DNA of 64,000 nt. Source: Fistularia commersonii. Taxonomy: Eukaryota; Chordata; Actinopteri; Syngnathiformes; Fistulariidae. A program made the translations under genes and the position numbers. The notes beneath the pieces are model-generated. The model saw nothing but the letters and a program-made list of their open reading frames with translations. It was not told the origin of the DNA and did not search any database. The stretch covers positions 13,781,001 to 13,845,000 of the forward strand of contig JBBMNZ010000017.1 in the NCBI GenBank assembly GCA_037954325.1. Reading direction: 5' to 3'. Numbering within the stretch: the stretch's first letter is position 1; every line of letters starts with the position of its first letter. Of the stretch, positions 35,901-45,855 are shown one piece after another.

Positions 35901-38900
35901 GCAATGCGTTCGTCTTTCCTTCACCGCCAGCGTGAAACACCTCCTCTCCGCACGTTCACGTCCTCCAGGCTCAGAACGCAGCTCTGGAGGCCCAGGCCAA
36001 CACCGAGCTCGCCGAGCACATCAAGCGCCTGGAACAGGAGGTGGCCCGGCACAAAGAGGACTCCGGGAAGGCCCAGGCCGAGGTGGACCGCCTGCTGGAG
36101 ATCCTGCGGGAGATGGAGAATGAGAAGAATGACAAAGACAAGAAGATCAGTGAGCTGGAGAGGTGTGTGTGCGAGGAATTGCCCGCCTTTTGAGTGTGTC
36201 AACACTCCTTGATGTGTAGTCATTTCGTATTTAGGAAGAGAAGGCAGCGCTGAGCTTCGGCCGTGCCGTATTTCCCTCCCGCAGTGCGGAGACTTATCTT
36301 CACCCCCTCCGCTCACATTCACGCAGACGCTGGCCCATTGCAGCTTCTCCAGCACACACACTTTTCAGACTCCACACTAAGATCTGGTAGAAGTTTAAGG
36401 TGTACATCACTGAAGACAGAAGATGCATCTGAGCTTCCTGGCTTTCAGCGTTTCCTCCTGTCCAGGAATTAGACCCCACCCAGAACTGTAGCTGATGTGT
36501 TTCTGCTCCTCCTTCTCATTTCTTAATATTTACACATTTTCCCTGTCTGAGCCTTTTTTTTTTTTTCTCTCTCTTACTGCTTTCTTGTCTTTTCATGGGA
36601 AACCCCTCACCTCTCCAGTCTGGCCTCCAGGTGAGTACCTGCACTCCTCCCTCTCCACTTTTGGCCAGCTCTTGAGGAGCCCCAAGCCCGTCATGACATT
36701 GTTCTCGATCTCCCTTTGGACCCGCCGCAGGCAAATCTCAATCTGTAGTGTGAGCCAATAAAACGTGGCAGCAAATCAGCCAACGCGGGGAAAGTCAGCG
36801 AGTTAAAAAAAAAAAAATCCTCTGCATGAGACCTATTTCCACTATTCTTACAAGTGTTGAATTCTGTATCAGTATGTCTCTTTACACTTGTATAGGTGTT
36901 TCATTTCTGGAGGAATAGTCACATTTATCAAGACGGGACTAAAGTTCCCCTCCCGCTCGGTCGGAGAATGACATTATTGGGGCGAAATGAGTCCAGATTA
37001 GATGATAATGGTAAAAATACTGCATCAGCACATCTTTGTGTGCAGATGTGACAAGTCACATTTCCTGTTTCTTTAAAATAAGTGCCTCCTTTGTCTGTTG
37101 TCAAGTGCTCCAATACAAAACACTATTTTTGGTGCCCTGGAGGGAAAACCCGAAAGTACAAGAACAACATGTTTGCATCGGACCCGTTTGTTGTGGAATC
37201 GTGCGCCGCACGCCTTGATAAACCTTAACTTTAGAGTTCGAACTCACAGTAAAGAAATGCATGAAAATCTATTTATCTGGGAAAGTTTGTCTCCGCCGTT
37301 TTCATTAACTGTCTTTTATTTGGTTCAAATTATTGGAGGACGTCTGCCGGGACTTGGGATTCATCGTCCCGGCGCCACGCCTTTAACGCCCCCGTATCCT
37401 TGTGTGTCTCCGCAGGCAGATGAAGGATCAGTCCAAGAAGGTGGCGTCTCTGAAGCACAAGGAGCAGGTGGAGAAAAGCAAGAATGCCCGTCTGATGGAG
37501 GAGGCCAGAAAGAGGGAGGACAACATGTCCGAGAGCTCCCAGCAGGTCAAGGTGAGGTTCTCCTGAACTCGCTTCCTCCGGGGCTGGGGGGGAAAAAAAA
37601 AACACCGTTTCTGATTCCAACTCCTGCTTTGAAGGACTCCCTGCGCCAGAAGACGGAGCGCATCGAGGAGCTGGAAGAGGCCCTGAGAGAAAGCGTCCAA
37701 ATCACCGCTGAGCGAGAAATGGTGCTCGCGCAGGAGGAGGCTGCCCGGACGCTCCAGGAGAAGCAGGTACGCACACGTCCGTCACCCGCCGCACGTTCAG
37801 CCTCGTTCAGAACACCCTCCCCGGCCCGTCGCCCCACTCAGACCCGACCCAACCCACGTATAACCGCATCTGAGGGGAACGCTGCTCGGACCTTCAGGAG
37901 TTCCGAGGCGTCTTCCCGAGCACACGTGGTCAGGTGATTGACGGGTCTGTGTAACCGCAGAACCCCCCCCCCCCCCAGGATGGTGGTCTCATCCCACCGT
38001 CCGTGCACTTTGATGCACTTTGACCTTTTTTTCAATATGAATTCAGCGAGCGGACACTCAGGTTCAAACGGTTTCTGTTTGAGTTGCCGGCCGTCACACA
38101 CTCACCCCTTACTTGTGGTGTAAATAATGTCATCTTCACATACTGAGATTCTCCCCTCCTCCTAACCTTTTGCTGCCATAGTGTTTCCTCCTCCCTCCTC
38201 TCCTCTAGCCTCCGCATCTCTCAGTTCTTTTATCTCTGCTTGTCGTTCTCTCTTGTTTCCTCTCTGCTACACACCGCCTCTCAGAAGCACTCACACAAAC
38301 CAATGCATGAGTCCACCCTCGCCCACTTTCAGTGGTCCAAGGTACGAGCCCGGCGTGTGTGACGTCCATCCATAAGCAGCAGAGCTCAGAGGTGGACACG
38401 ATAACAGCAGCACCTCCACAATGCATGCAATCTAAAAACAACGGCTCTAAAATGTGTCGACTTTTTTCAGGGGCTTTGAGTTCCATGTCGTTGGGTTGCA
38501 CTGTCTTGTACGGCCCTGCTGCTCTTCTGAGCCATGTTTTTGTCGCCTACCCGCTGTTCGCCTCCACATAACGATGTGCATCATTCAGCTAGATCCCAAA
38601 CCTCGATTATTCGGTCTGTTCTCTAAGTTCGTTTTGAACCTAAAAGCGATTGCACTCTTCAGTCTTGAGATTTCAATGGGGTTCCAATGTTTTTGGGTGA
38701 ATGGTGCACCTTTTATGTGGATCTGGCCCCTTTGACTTCCCGAATTCATGGTCATTATGTGTAATCCAAGATGGAGGAGCTGCTGGGGGCCATGGAGAAG
38801 GTGAAGCAGGAACTGGAGTCCATGAGGGCCAAGCTGGCCTCCACCCAGCAGTCTCTGTGCGAGAAGGAGGCGCACCTCACCACCCTGAGAGCCGAGCGCA

Positions 38901-40240
38901 GGAAGCATCTGGAGGAGGTGCTGGAAATGAAGTAAGACCCGTGGACTCGCGCGGCAGGAGGCTTAACGACTGCCGCCTGGCTCCGGAAAATGTCACCCGA
39001 TCCCGACCTCGCCCCGCTGACAGGAAGATTCCACGCCGTGAATAAATGATGGCGATGGAAGTGTTGGCTCATGTCAGAACGTGTCGCCTCTCCACAGGCA
39101 GGAGGCGCTGCTGGCCGCCATCAGCGAAAAAGATGCTAACATTGCCTTACTGGAGCTGTCCTCCTCCAAGAAGAAGAAGACCCAGGATGAGGTGGCTCTG
39201 CTGAAGCGGGAGAAGGACAGGCTGGTGCAGCAGCTCAAGCAGCAGGTGGGGAGATGGTCCGACAGAATCCCCCCCATATCAGAGCGAGAAGGATTTCGTT
39301 TGTTCAGTTTCTCTGAGAGAGTATTGTAGTGTTAAACCCATGTTGCCTCTTCTGCGTGTAAATGAATTTTAATCCAGAGCGGAAGTATAGGGTTTCATGC
39401 TAAGCGCCGCACCGCAGTTTGTTTATGGGTGTTCTCCGCCCCTCTCAGACTCAGAACCGAATGAAACTGATGGCAGATAACTACGAAGACGACCACCTGA
39501 AGACGGGCCCCGACCAGACAAATCACAAACCCTCTCCAGACCAGGTAGCCTCCTCCTCCTCCGCCACCTGTCCGTCACATCAGAACCTCCCGGAAATCTT
39601 AGGCCGTGGTGTCGGCAGCATAGATAGCACGGCGTATCAGGAGGAATGATTTACGATGAAACATGTTTTCTCTTTTCCAAACCGTCCGTGTCAAAACACA
39701 CTAACCGAATGTTCCTCCCCACTGCTGCGCCTGGCTTACATGGGGGCTAACAGGATGATGAGGAGGGTATTTGGGCGTAGCCGAAATGCCGTCCTCCCCC
39801 TCTCTCTCTGCCATTTTTGTTCAGAAGGGTGAGCTCGTATGCAAAGTCCGATGTGTCTTTCATCCCCTCATCGTTGCATCGCTGCACGTCCGGCCGTCTT
39901 CCATCCGTTCTTCCGTCCATCTGTTCTCTTCTCTCGTCACGGTTTCTTCTCTGTGTCCATGGTCAGTGTCGTCCACGCCGCAGCTCATCAAGCGCTTGAA
40001 CAATGTGGCTGAGGATGTGTATGTGTGTATGTGTGTGTGTGCATGCACAATTTAAAAGGATGAGAAGATCCTGATCTCCTCACCTCTAATTAGAGCACCT
40101 CAACTCTGCATGCCTCTGCCGTCACACTCGTGACCGGCATCTGCTGCTCGGGTTGAGAGGAGCGCTTTTAGCTCGCCAGAATTCTTTATCCATACGCGGC
40201 CTCAGTGCCACCGGAGTGTCAGTGCACATTCGCGATGCTC

Positions 40241-40275
<35 letters not shown>

Positions 40276-42682
40276 ACTCGATCCGCCCGTGAGCGGGTGA
40301 GGCGGATGTCAGGTCGCTTGTTAAAAACTTTGGTTGAATCAAGGTGTTTGTGTATCCCCTGCTCATTTAATTGTTTTCTACCTTCGACAACACAAGCAAG
40401 CACTCCGGCCTCGGGGCTTCCAACGCTTTAAGATATCGACCCCCTAAAAGGGAAGGTGCCAGATTCGCTCCCCCTGCTCGCTGCAGAAGAGTCTGGAGCC
40501 GGATGGCTTCTGCACCAAACTCCAAATTTGAACCGCATTGCATCTGTTTATCATATAATCGAGTTTATTGTCTCTATATAGAGGCTTCTTGTGAAGTTCT
40601 TCCATCACTTGTGTTGTTGAACAGACACCCAGGGTTCATTCTTCTTTCCTTTGACTTATTTCTTGCTTCCTTTCACGTCAAGCTTTGTGTCGATTCACAT
40701 CCTTCTCATACTTTGGGACCCCCTGCTCAGGATGACTCCTTTGCACCTTTCTCTTGTGAACAAACAGATTCATCTGGTGTTTCTCTCTCGCCGTGTCCCC
40801 GTTCCCCCCCCGCAGATGATCCCCCCTCTTCTAGCCCTGTCCCAGAACCGCAGTAAACTCAAGCTCTACATCGCCCACCTGACAGACCTCTGTCACGACC
40901 GGGACCCCAGCATCCTCAGCCAGCTCACACCGCCCTCTCACTACCACCACAGCGACCCCGAGGACTGGGAGGAGGAGCTCCAAAAGATGAGCTTTCAGCA
41001 GGTACTGAACAGGTTGTCTCCGCTGCAGATCGGCATTCTTCCAACGCCGCCGCCAGTTTCCAGAGCGTGATAGTCGGCCTTAACAGAAATGAGCTGAACA
41101 TCAAGCTAATGAGTCTATTTATCATCATCCTAAATTGGTTCTTGTAGAAGTAAAAGTAATAAAGGTACTGAAGAACTGCTCATAAGATAATGCTTTATTG
41201 ATCCCCATAGGGGGAAATTCTTTTTTCACAGGAGCGCAACAGTAACAGTAATAATAATATGAATATAAATAAAAGACACAATTAAAAGGACAGAGACAAC
41301 ACCGTAGATAAAAATCGATAACGGAATGAGGACATAGTGGTAGAACGGATAAGAATAAGAATAACTTTATTTATCCCGAAGGAAATTGTTGTGCCAGAGT
41401 TTCAAGTAAAACATAACAATAATAAATAATAGTAGGAAATTGTATAAACAGTATAAAAAAGGGGGGAGAATAAGAAATACAAAAAAACTATGAGTGTCAA
41501 AGTAACAAGTCAAGGTTATAAAGTGTTTTAAGGTCTTTAGTACAAAGACTTTGAGATTCCCTGCGGCTGAAGGGAGAGGAATTAAAAAGTCCGATAGCCT
41601 CAGGTAGGAAAGACCTCCTGTGGTGTTCAGTGGAGCTCCTTGGTGGTATCAGTCTACGACTGAAAGAGCTCTGACAGGACGTCAGCGTGGCATGCAGGAG
41701 GTGATGGACGTTGTCCATGATGCTGAGGAGCTTCCTCAGCATCCTTCTCTCTGACACCTGCACAACAGACTCCAGCTCCACTCCCAGGACAGATCCAGCT
41801 CTCCTGATGAGCTTGTTGAGTCTGTTGGTGTCAGCTGTCTTGAGCACCTGCGGCCGGTCCGAGTTGTGTGTCTGGACACTGCTCTCGGAGAAGACATGAA
41901 AACACGATTGCCTTCAGCGTGTGTGAAGGGAGTGTGTGGAGATGCCCCGTTGTTACACAGGGGACCTGCGGTGTGGCACGACCAAGCACAGCAGGACATC
42001 CCTTTTTGTGGACTCAGTACTTAGAGCACCAGAACCCCCTTTTTTTGATTTTTGTAAGATGTGTAATCCCGTCTCAGTTCTTTCCTGTCCCGGAGCTCCT
42101 CCGCTTCCAATCCTACAATGCAGCCTAACGCCATTGCGGTCATCTGGGCTCACATAATGTGCATAAGTCACTCATCCACAATCATAATCTAGGACATAAA
42201 GAACAAGAAATAGATAAAAAAAAGCCTTCCCCTCTGGAAGCCGTAATGAAGGGATAAAAGTTTCCAAACAAAACAACAAACACAAAACCAAATGTAGCAC
42301 AGTCCAGTATGGCCGTTCAACCGGCAGATGTAAACATAGCTGCCTTCCTCGTATGACGCCGTGTGACCACGTATTGTCCGCTCCACTGGCAGAGTAGCGC
42401 CCCAGAGAAATTTGTTTTAACATCATTAACGCAGAATTCTTGATAAATCAATGGGTAGATGGCGGTGTAACCATCTGAGGTCGAGTTCCAGCTGTACTCC
42501 GTGATTTGTTGAGCCCTGGACTCACCCCGTCTCCCTCCCCCCAGCTGGAGCGGGAGCTGGAGGTGTGTGAGAAGGAGAGCGGGGAGCTGCAGGAGTATGC
42601 CAACTCCGTCCTCCAGCAGATCGCAGACTACTGTCCCGACATCTTGGAGCAGGTCGTCAACGCGCTGGAGGAGTCGTGCTGA
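29382..42682 (+). CDS. erc1: ERC1 (ELKS/Rab6-interacting/CAST family member 1), complete multi-exon coding region
   Basis: ERC1/ELKS is a long coiled-coil scaffold. It binds RIM, liprin-alpha, Rab6 and LL5-beta at presynaptic active zones and cortical exocytosis sites, and also IKK. Coding exons: 29382-29927, 30028-30216, 32700-32991, 34091-34218, 34348-34422, 34493-34648, 34751-34918, 35045-35212, 35298-35435, 35522-35662, 35739-35879, 35969-36162, 36619-36630, 37416-37551, 37635-37766, 38771-38931, 39098-39245, 39449-39544, 40816-41001, 42545-42682. The total is 3,345 nt, 1,114 residues (human 1,116). Phases agree at every junction. An alternative last exon at 39754-39780 gives a 1,015-residue form. 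The start MYGSARSVGR matches human MYGSARSVGK and no upstream ATG occurs in the same exon. Human residues of one optional 28-codon segment are absent. Confidence 0.97.
30028..30216 (+). CDS. erc1: ERC1 exon 3: first coiled-coil segment
   Basis: Encodes VLRENELLRREVEVKESKLS, SSMNSIKTFWSPELKKERAL and WKEQYRVIQDEAQ. The TFWSPELKKER block is a signature of the ERC family. Donor GTGAGT, 63 codons, phase 0. Confidence 0.97.
30217..32699 (+). other. ERC1 intron 3 (2.5 kb), no gene seen
   Basis: Non-coding. A purine-rich tract lies at about 32100-32220 and a T run at about 32024-32033. No recognisable element or conserved exon. Confidence 0.65.
32700..32991 (+). CDS. erc1: ERC1 exon 4: coiled coil with tandem acceptor
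   Basis: Encodes HLQMTVQALQDELRIQRDLN through KKLLEMLQSKG. Human has HMQMTIQALQDELRIQRDLN, so the acceptor at 32697-32699 (TAG) is preferred. A second AG nine bases downstream (32707-32708) would drop HLQ. It is preceded by a 2.5-kb intron in which I see nothing else. It ends phase 1 (AAAG|GTGGGT). Confidence 0.95.
33125..33860. mobile_element. Non-autonomous hAT (Charlie/ZBED-like) DNA transposon with 8-bp target-site duplication
   Basis: A 720-bp element (33133-33852) sits in an ERC1 intron. Terminal inverted repeats are CGGTGTTTCCCAACC at the left and GGTTGGGAAACACTG at the right (14 of 15 positions pair). Flanking 8-bp direct repeats GTTTAGCT at 33125-33132 and 33853-33860 are the target-site duplication expected for hAT. 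Decayed internal sequence with phrases like HIDDMSSDI and FALQLDE resembles hAT transposases of the GTF2IRD2/ZBED/SCAND3 kind, but is interrupted by stops and frameshifts. It is therefore an inactive, internally deleted copy. Confidence 0.88.
34091..34918 (+). CDS. erc1: ERC1 exons 5-8: central coiled coil
   Basis: Exon 5 (34091-34218) encodes GPSAKASEEDQERTRRLADA. Exon 6 (34348-34422) encodes ELHRRFEGTPESTKTKALQ. Exon 7 (34493-34648) encodes DAKINSMERSLRDMEEELLM to KFMKNK. Exon 8 (34751-34918) encodes MEQVKQDLSRKDTELLGLQ to ILQTE. Continuous heptad-rich sequence matches human ERC1. The human optional insert between KNK and QVKQELSRKD is absent: the intron there is only 102 bp. Confidence 0.96.
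35045..35879 (+). CDS. erc1: ERC1 exons 9-12: central coiled coil, includes a GC-AG intron
   Basis: Exon 9 (35045-35212) encodes VDALRLRLEEKEATLNKKSK. Exon 10 (35298-35435) encodes IENLQEQLRDKEKQMSSLKE to SLAEK. Exon 11 (35522-35662) encodes ERIIERLKEQRDRDDREK. Exon 12 (35739-35879) encodes TSLLDLKEHASSLASSGLKK to NQLKR. All are phase 0. The intron after exon 10 starts GCAAGT rather than GT, the standard GC-AG minor form. Confidence 0.96.
35969..36162 (+). CDS. erc1: ERC1 exon 13
   Basis: Encodes AQNAALEAQANTELAEHIKR, then AQAEVDRLLEILREMENEKN and DKDKKISELE. It ends in phase 2 (GAGAG|GTGTGT), completing a serine codon with the following microexon. Confidence 0.95.
36619..36630 (+). CDS. erc1: ERC1 12-nt microexon
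   Basis: TCTGGCCTCCAG is flanked by a pyrimidine-rich CTCTCCAG acceptor and a consensus GTGAGT donor. Inserted in phase 2 it yields ELE-SLAS-RQMKDQ, matching human ELESLTSRQVKDQ. Skipping it gives ELERQMKDQ and keeps the frame. Confidence 0.88.
37416..37766 (+). CDS. erc1: ERC1 exons 15-16
   Basis: Exon 15 (37416-37551) encodes RQMKDQSKKVASLKHKEQVE and ends SSQQVK. Exon 16 (37635-37766) encodes DSLRQKTERIEELEEALRES, then VQITAEREMVLAQEEAARTL. Both match human ERC1. Exon 16 is 132 nt and phase 0, so it can be skipped in frame; the corresponding segment is optional in mammalian ERC proteins. Confidence 0.95.
38771..39245 (+). CDS. erc1: ERC1 exons 17-18
   Basis: Exon 17 (38771-38931) encodes MEELLGAMEKVKQELESMRA to EEVLEM. 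Exon 18 (39098-39245) encodes KQEALLAAISEKDANIALLE, SSSKKKKTQDEVALLKREKD and RLVQQLKQQ. The junction splits a lysine codon in phase 2. This is the last part of the central coiled coil. Confidence 0.96.
39449..39544 (+). CDS. erc1: ERC1 exon 19: common exon before the alternative C-termini
   Basis: Encodes TQNRMKLMADNYEDDHLKTG, then QTNHKPSPDQ. It ends in phase 0 at GACCAG|GTAGCC. It can join either the short GIWA exon at 39754 or the long exon at 40816. Confidence 0.95.
39754..39780 (+). CDS. erc1: ERC1 alternative last exon encoding DDEEGIWA-stop
   Basis: After an acceptor (GGGGCTAACAG) come codons for Asp-Asp-Glu-Glu-Gly-Ile-Trp-Ala and TAG. This is the C-terminus of the neuronal ERC isoforms (ERC1b/ERC2), whose IWA motif binds the PDZ domain of RIM. 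It joins exon 19 in phase 0 to give SPDQDDEEGIWA, a 1,015-residue protein. Polyadenylation for this form was not located with certainty. Confidence 0.93.
   Translation, partial: DDEEGIWA
40816..41001 (+). CDS. erc1: ERC1 exon 20 (long isoform): FIP-RBD region
   Basis: Encodes MIPPLLALSQNRSKLKLYIA, HLTDLCHDRDPSILSQLTPP and WEEELQKMSFQQ. Human ERC1 reads QNRSKLKLYIGHLTTLCHDRDP and WENELQKM. It begins the C-terminal Rab-binding-like domain specific to the long isoform. Confidence 0.95.
41185..41345 (-). mobile_element. Second LINE/SINE 3' tail adjacent to the Rex1-like fragment
   Basis: The minus-strand reading of ATAATGCTTTATTGATCCCC and the following AGGGGGAAATTC is another Rex1-type 3' end of a different subfamily, directly downstream of the first. 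It may be a nested or head-to-tail insertion. Confidence 0.6.
41350..41850 (-). mobile_element. 5'-truncated Rex1/Babar-type LINE fragment
   Basis: On the minus strand an open stretch (41847-41497) encodes ADTNRLNKLIRRAGSVLGVE, VSERRMLRKLLSIMDNVHHL and HHRRSFLPEAIGLFNSS. This is the characteristic C-terminal end of fish Rex1/Babar (CR1-like) LINE ORF2 proteins. It is followed by the tail GGCACAACAATTTCCTTCGG and GATAAATAAAGTTATTCTT ending near 41358. Only the 3' end is present. It lies in the last ERC1 intron, antisense to ERC1. Confidence 0.8.
42545..42682 (+). CDS. erc1: ERC1 last exon (long isoform)
   Basis: Encodes LERELEVCEKESGELQEYAN, then SVLQQIADYCPDILEQVVNA and LEESC followed by TGA. 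Human ends LQEFANAILQQIADHCPDILEQVVNALEESS, so this terminus is complete. The FIP-RBD-like helix binds Rab6 in mammals. Confidence 0.96.
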   Translation: MERELEVCEKESGELQEYANSVLQQIADYCPDILEQVVNALEESC

Positions 42683-44055
42683 CCGGCAGCTCCAGGAGAA
42701 GCCGGTCCTCCCCTCCCACCCAGGAGAGAAGCAGCCAGTCTCTCTGAACTCCTGCTTTCTCCTCCTCCTCGTCCATCCTGGAAGAAACTGTCACAACCCA
42801 GGAGAGTTTTCCTGTCCCAGCTGTGTGTGTGTGTGTGTGTGTGTGTGTGTCTGTAAAGCTTGACAGTTCATCTTGGGAGTGCTCACAAAGTTGTCGGGAC
42901 CATAGAGTAGATCTCTGGGCAGGGAGCATCACGGTGTAGGTCTGTGGAGGTTGAACTTGAACTTTAGCAGAAACAAACGATATTGGATTTGCCTTAAAAG
43001 CTCTAGCAGCCGTGCGCTGGGAGGGGGAGCAGACGGGGAGGACACGTGCATTCAAACTCCTGGTGTTCTGCCATTCCTCCTCCCCGGACGCCTCCCTTCA
43101 GAGCGGGAGTTTGAAGATCAAGCACAGCGAACCTCACACACGTCTATCTCAGATTTCTACCGCTCACATTAGTCCTGCAAATCTGTCTTTTCCTTCCGGT
43201 CGGGACGGGAAAGCACGTTTCCGCGGTGGAAACCGGGGGAAGCCGCTACATCGAAGGGGGGGTGGGGACATCGCAGGGTTCTATCGCCGCCTGTTCCCTG
43301 GGCAGTGGGTTTAAACCAAAACAGGTACTGGCGGCCAGAACACTTGGCAAATACTTTTTCTTTTTTTTTTTTAAGCAGCGGGTTTCCAGGCTCCCCGGAA
43401 GAGCTGGGAGCCGCGGATCTTTCCTTCTCGATCACGTTGACGTGTTCGGTGGCGCGAGAGGGGGACGAAAGCCCGACCCCCCCCACCCCCCAAAGGGTCG
43501 GGCGTAGTTACATACCATATTCTCAAATCTGGACGAGAGAGAGGGGAAACGAAGCGTCCGTTCCCGGCGACGTGTTAATTTGTAGACTGTTTTGCACACG
43601 GCGTTCCACTTGTTATGAGGTATGCAATGTTTCCGTTGAGAACGTTCAAGTGGCCTTGGAGCATGCACAGATATCAGTACTGGGCCTCAAGCAGGGATCC
43701 TCGTTCCTCTGTCATCTTGGTGCTAAGGCATGATGTAAGAATTCCCCGCCCGATCCTTCGGTCACATCCAAAGTTCCTATCATCGTTGAAGCCCACCTGA
43801 CGTTCAGTTAGTGGACCGGAGGACGCGGGCGGAGGCCCTTCCCTCGCGTCCTCCTCAGTGCTCACAAACGCGACTGACGGCTCCTTTTATTGTATTTTTT
43901 AACTCTTCAGGGCTGAGATTTTTATTCACTAAGTTCATCCGCATTTACAGGAATCGAGTCACTTTTCAACAGCTTTTGACTTTTTAGATGGGTTTGTAAA
44001 TAACAATCTAATATTTAACACGTGCAGTGACTGAATAAAGGTAATTACGTGGAAG
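42683..44055 (+). other. erc1: ERC1 long-isoform 3' UTR
   Basis: Non-coding sequence after the stop, containing a (TG)n tract at 42822-42850. It runs to an AATAAA at 44034-44039 followed by a GT-rich stretch. Downstream AATAAA copies near 44241, 44630 and 45066-45074 could serve as distal sites. Confidence 0.65.
44034..44039 (+). terminator. erc1: Polyadenylation signal AATAAA for ERC1
   Basis: A canonical hexamer about 1.35 kb after the ERC1 stop codon, followed by a GU-rich downstream element (GTGGAAGGTGTTGTGCG). Position and context fit the proximal poly(A) site. Confidence 0.6.
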
Positions 44056-44145
44056 GTGTTGTGCGTTATTGGGAAAAAAAAATAAAAATAATAATAATCC
44101 GGTTACAGCAGTGCAGTTTTATTGTCTAATTTTGTCTGTAAGACA

Positions 44146-44188
<43 letters not shown>

Positions 44189-45855
44189 CGAGTGTGAGTA
44201 CTGCCATCACTTGCGGAAAGTCATGTTCTATAGATATATAAGAATAAAATATATATGAAAATGTTTACTGTATGGATATACATTGAATGTTTGCACAGAA
44301 CCCCGTGGAGCGGTTTGTGTCATCGGCACCAACCGACAGGTGTCCAAAACCCCCGTGTCAAAATAGTGTGTGAACCTCAAATCGTGACCGTGTGATGGGA
44401 ATATCCTTGTTTTTGCATTCCTTCCTGTTTTTTTTTTTTAGAATCTCTTTTTCACCATACGCTGACGTTGGTGTGTTACTCTGCGACTCCGTTGTTGTGC
44501 TCTTTCCTGACCTTCTGGTCCGTACTCTGTTGTTTGTGGGTCCGAGGCCCGGTGGGACTCAGCCGTGGCCCTCCTGTCCAGATGTTTCACTAAAAACAAC
44601 AAAGCGGCATCGGTGCATCTTTAAAAAAATAAATTAAAAAAAAAGGAAATCATCCCGCAGGCTTTGTGGGATGGAGTTGGGCGCTCATTTCTATTTCCAA
44701 CTCTTCTCTGTCCACCAGCTCATTGTTGCCTCGATGGTTGTTTTCTCAGCAGCCTCCATGTCCGTCAGTGTTTTCAGAAAAGGAGGCGGCGGGGTTCGAA
44801 TTCCCTCCCGGCCTCCGTGTCCCTGCGCTTGCCTTAACGTCTCGTCATCTCTTCTCTCGACCCGTCGGGGAACTCGGAGCTGATTCAGGGGCTTCTGTCG
44901 ACTTCATGGTGTTTTTTTTGGGTTTTTTTCTCTCCTCCTTTTCTTTGGCATTTGTGAAAGAAATGTACTGCCTTCGGTCCGTTTATGTTACAAAGTAAAC
45001 TATGTTTAAGAAAAAAAAAAATGGAAACCAGATGTTTGTGAGTTATTTGGATTTTGTATGTATGTAAATAAATAAATTATAGGCCTTGTCTCCTTGTCAA
45101 GGTTTTTTTTATATACATTAAACAAGAGGAAAATTCATCAATTACTTTTTATCTAGTGCTAAAATGAGATTTCACAAATTATTTAGTAAAATTACCAGAG
45201 TTGAAAAATCAACATTCAGAATTTTTATTATGGGAATTTAATATGGGAATATCTGATGTTAATGACCCTTGACAATCTTCTTTTCCCAAACAGAGTGCGG
45301 TGTGGGCGGCCCCTCGATTTGCTCATTCCCAGGGAAGCGAAGCCACGTGAAAACTTGCGGCCGTTGTGTTAATACTCAAATAATGTTCCTGACTTCCTGC
45401 GTCAACCTGCAGGTTCGCAGGCTGTGGAGACGACGGGCGCATACGGCGTGCAGAACTCGAAATAAATCACCTGCCGCCCCAGAGCGCATACTGACACGCA
45501 CGAGTCCAAACTCCAGACTGAGAGGGGCTGGTATTTGGCCAGAGGTTCGCGAAGGAAGATGCAAAGCTGCCAGCATGCAGCTTTCAGCGTCTGCCAGCTT
45601 TCTGCCTGTTTACCAGTTGGATTCAATTTAACAGTCAGCTCAGGAAACGTACGCCGCGCTGTATTTCGGCTGTGTTGGACTGCGGCGGCGTATAAATCAG
45701 ATCAAAACCCGAGATGTCTGCGCGTGTACGTAACCCAAACACGGTTTTCCAGATGAATGTCACATGGTGCGCTAACAACACATTTCAGAATTAAAAAGGG
45801 TTCCGGTATGAAAGATACCTGGTCAAATAAAGCAAAGTGAAACATACCGGCCATC
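44056..45855. other. Intergenic stretch between ERC1 and FBXL14
   Basis: Convergent intergenic DNA with a (TG)n tract at 44149-44188 and several AATAAA hexamers. No coding exon or transposon recognised. Distal ERC1 3' UTR may extend into it. Confidence 0.5.

Noticed and set aside
39960..40060. Possible extra ERC1 exon reading QLIKRLNNVAEDVYV
   Set aside because: It runs into a GT repeat, has no clear donor and no counterpart in known ERC proteins.
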